NCBI RefSeq assembly: GCF_003319115.1
Contig: NZ_QOHF01000005.1
Location: forward strand, 62,001 to 126,000
Direction of reading: 5' to 3'
DNA from: Geodermatophilus sp. TF02-6
GTDB taxonomy: Bacteria; Actinomycetota; Actinomycetes; Mycobacteriales; Geodermatophilaceae
DNA length: 64,000 nt
Both the position numbers and the translations under genes were made by a program. Each line of letters opens with the position of its first letter. Position 1 is the stretch's first letter. This document shows positions 61,828 through 64,000 of this stretch, piece by piece. The notes under the pieces were generated by a model. The model worked only from the letters and a program-made list of their open reading frames with translations. It had not been told where the DNA came from and searched no databases.

Positions 61828-64000
61828 CCTTCACTGAGGCCGACTGGGAGGCCATCGCGCTTGACCAGTTCGCCGAGCACGGTTGGCAGCACGTCGAGGG
61901 CAAGGCCATCGCGCCGGGCACCGACAACGGCCGCACCAGCTGGAGCGACCTGTTCTGCCGTGGCCGGCTGCTCGCCGCCGTCCACCGGCTCAACCCGCAG
62001 GTCCCGTTGGAGTTCCGCGAGCAGGCCGTCGCGGACATCCTCGCGCCGCAGTCGGCGGATTCGCTCGCCGAGAACTTCCAGTTGCACCAGATCATGGTCG
62101 GCGGCTTCCGCGGCCTCACCTACACCGACGCCGACGGCGTCGAGCAGAACCCCACCATCCGGGTCATCAGCCACCGAATCGAGGAGAACGAGTACCTCGC
62201 CGCCGGGCAGGTGACCATCCGCGATCACGACGTCGAGCGGCGCTTCGACGTCGTCCTGTACCTCAACGGCATCCCCGTGCTCATCGTGGAGCTCAAGCGG
62301 GCCGGCGCTGAGCACGCCGATCTCTCCTCTGCCCACGCTCAGCTGGTCACCTACCTGCGCGAGTTCCCGCTGGCCTTCCGCGGCTGCGTGCTCACCGTCA
62401 TCACTGATGGCATCGCCGCCAGGTACGGCACCCCGTTCACCCCGCTCAACCACTACGCCCCCTGGAACGTCGACGACGACGGCATCGTCGTCGCCACCGG
62501 GGACGACCCCACCGACCAGGACGCTCAGGTCGCTCTCGACGTGCTCATCGACGGCCTCGCCAACCAGGAACGCTTCGGCCAGCTGCTGCGCAACTTCGTC
62601 GCCTTCGACGAAGTCGGCGACGGCTGGCTCAAGCGAGTCGCCAAGCCGCACCAGTACTTCGCCGTCACCAAGGCCGTTGGCAGCACCGTGGACGCCGTTC
62701 GCAGCGACGGTCGGGCCGGCGTCGTCTGGCACACCCAGGGCTCCGGCAAGTCGATGGAGATGGAGCTCTACGCTCACGCGGTCGCCGAGCATCCGCAACT
62801 GGGCAATCCCACCCTCATCGTCGTCACCGACCGCACCGAGCTCGACGATCAGCTCTACACCGGTTTCACCGTGTCGCGGCTGTTGCGTGAGAGCCCGGTG
62901 CAGGTCGGCACCCGCGAGGAGCTACGCAGCGCACTGGCTGACCGCAACACCGGCGGCATCTACTTCACCACCCTGCAGAAGTTCGGTCGCACCGACGCCG
63001 AACGCCAAACCGGCCAGGCCCATCCGCTGCTGTCCGACCGGCGGAACGTCATCGTGATCGTCGACGAAGCACACCGCAGCCACTACGACGACCTGGACGG
63101 GTTCGCTCGGCACATCCGCGACGCCCTGCCGCACGCGACCTTCATCGCCTTCACGGGCACCCCCATCGCGCAGGCCGATCGCAACACCGCCGAGGTGTTC
63201 GGCCCGGTCATCGACACCTACGACCTCACCCGTGCCGTTACCGACGGCGCCACCGTCCCGGTCGTGTTCGAGCCCCGGCTCATCACCGTCGAACGCACCG
63301 CGGACGTCACCGCCGAGGACCTCGACGCCGCAGCCGACGAGGCGACCACGGGTCTGGACGATGTCGAACGCGCCCGGGTCGAAGCCGCCGTCACCGCCCT
63401 CAACGCCGTCTACGGGGCCCCGGCGCGGCTGAAGACCCTGGCGGCCGACATCGTCAAGCACTGGGAGCGTCGCCGCGCCGCCGTCCGGCCGTTCCTCGGC
63501 CGGTCGGGCCGGGCGATGATCGTGGGCGCCACCCGAGAGATCTGCGCTCGGCTCTACGACGAGATCGTCGCGCTACGCCCCGACTGGCACTCCGATGCCC
63601 TTGATAGCGGCGTGATCAAAGTCGTCTACTCCGGAAATGCGACGGACCAGCCGCCGGTCTCCGCGCACGTGCGCCGCGGGTCGCAGAACAAGGTCATCCA
63701 GGCGCGGCTCAAGGAAGAAGCCGGCGAAGACCCGCTGGAGCTCGTGATCGTGCAGAACATGATGCTCACCGGGTTCGACGCGCCCCCTTTGCACACGCTC
63801 TACCTCGACCGCCCGCTGCGGGGAGCGCTGCTCATGCAGACGCTGGCCCGGGTCAACCGCACGTTCCGGGCCAAGGACGCCGGACTACTGGTCGCCTACG
63901 CACCGATCACCGAGAACCTCGCCGCGGCGCTCGCCGAGTACACCGTGCGGGACCATACCGACCGACCGGTGGGGCGCGACGTCGAGGAGTCCGTCGAACT
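61824..64000 (+). CDS. hsdR: Type I restriction endonuclease subunit R (partial, runs off the right edge)
   Basis: At least 725 residues are visible from ATG at 61824. The nuclease domain (~1-240) includes the PD-(D/E)xK core FDVVLYLNGIPVLIVELKRA. The SF2 helicase motor follows: Walker A VVWHTQGSGKSMEMELYAHA, DEAH in VIVDEAHRSHYDDL, motif III FIAFTGTPIA and, in the second RecA fold, MMLTGFDAPPLHTLYLDRPL. It translocates on unmodified DNA and cuts it. The C-terminal ~250-300 residues lie beyond the window. Confidence 0.95.
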   Translation, partial: MTFTEADWEAIALDQFAEHGWQHVEGKAIAPGTDNGRTSWSDLFCRGRLLAAVHRLNPQVPLEFREQAVADILAPQSADSLAENFQLHQIMVGGFRGLTYTDADGVEQNPTIRVISHRIEENEYLAAGQVTIRDHDVERRFDVVLYLNGIPVLIVELKRAGAEHADLSSAHAQLVTYLREFPLAFRGCVLTVITDGIAARYGTPFTPLNHYAPWNVDDDGIVVATGDDPTDQDAQVALDVLIDGLANQERFGQLLRNFVAFDEVGDGWLKRVAKPHQYFAVTKAVGSTVDAVRSDGRAGVVWHTQGSGKSMEMELYAHAVAEHPQLGNPTLIVVTDRTELDDQLYTGFTVSRLLRESPVQVGTREELRSALADRNTGGIYFTTLQKFGRTDAERQTGQAHPLLSDRRNVIVIVDEAHRSHYDDLDGFARHIRDALPHATFIAFTGTPIAQADRNTAEVFGPVIDTYDLTRAVTDGATVPVVFEPRLITVERTADVTAEDLDAAADEATTGLDDVERARVEAAVTALNAVYGAPARLKTLAADIVKHWERRRAAVRPFLGRSGRAMIVGATREICARLYDEIVALRPDWHSDALDSGVIKVVYSGNATDQPPVSAHVRRGSQNKVIQARLKEEAGEDPLELVIVQNMMLTGFDAPPLHTLYLDRPLRGALLMQTLARVNRTFRAKDAGLLVAYAPITENLAAALAEYTVRDHTDRPVGRDVEESVE

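Larger units (their letters stand above)
39769..64000. mobile_element. Integrated mobile island (defence cargo), right end outside the window
   Basis: The tRNA-Gly 3' scar lies at the left boundary, followed by a toxin-antitoxin pair, tyrosine integrase, excisionase-like protein, TOPRIM primase-like protein, MobF relaxase, a GNAT gene, a CBASS-like operon and a type I restriction-modification operon. The orientation of the tRNA scar (5' side missing at higher coordinates) places the element to its right and predicts the intact tRNA-Gly at the far end. No coupling protein or type IV secretion genes are seen in the visible part, so it may be mobilisable rather than self-transmissible. Confidence 0.7.

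Overview
The window is very GC-rich, uses GTG starts freely, and is packed with actinobacterial families (F420-type LLM oxidoreductase, DUF3253, DUF3140, DUF6328, DevR/DevS-like pair). It fits an actinomycete, most likely of the Geodermatophilaceae type (Blastococcus/Geodermatophilus/Modestobacter); the family-level call is inference.

Bases 1-39.7 kb look like chromosomal backbone. In order: a DUF3253 protein; an Lrp regulator divergent from a branched-chain 2-oxoacid dehydrogenase operon (E1alpha-E1beta-E2); an AGE-family sugar isomerase and a SRPBCC protein; the fructose PTS block (HPr, FruA, FruK, FruR, with Enzyme I divergent); a GAF/GGDEF diguanylate cyclase; a tyrosine phosphatase; a 3-hydroxybutyrate dehydrogenase; a stretch (19-24.6 kb) with five tiny acidic proteins, a broken Phd/PIN toxin-antitoxin pair, an acyl-CoA dehydrogenase stub and a frameshifted TetR; ribokinase; a methyltransferase plus type III polyketide synthase; a DevR-like regulator facing a USP-DevS-like operon; a PrmC-like methylase; flavohemoglobin with a cysteine-containing HTH regulator; a MerR/amidohydrolase divergent pair; then decayed TetR, MFS and AraC genes. 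The first 23 kb carries a GC-rich dispersed intergenic repeat (eight loci) and two copies of a 25-bp-arm palindrome.

From about 39.7 kb to the right edge the sequence reads as an integrated mobile island. Its left end is the 3' part of a tRNA-Gly gene without its 5' half (an attachment-site scar), followed by a RelE-like toxin-antitoxin pair, tyrosine integrase, 70-aa excisionase-like protein, TOPRIM primase-like protein and MobF relaxase-helicase. A roughly 150-bp array of CTCCNGTA iterons phased at 11 bp precedes the relaxase, and three more units precede the excisionase.

The cargo is a defence island. A head-to-tail operon encodes two DNA-binding-like proteins, an ImmA/IrrE metallopeptidase, a CD-NTase, an E2-like ubiquitin-conjugating enzyme and a one-helix membrane protein. 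This is a short type II CBASS-like system that appears to be wired to a protease/repressor switch. Divergent from it is a type I restriction-modification operon: an HTH/degenerate-methylase/specificity-like fusion, HsdM, HsdS, an AlbA-type ATP-binding regulator, and HsdR running off the edge. Several genes carry frame breaks (TetR 3' end, PIN toxin, relaxase 3' end, a second TetR), which should be separated into real decay and sequencing error.
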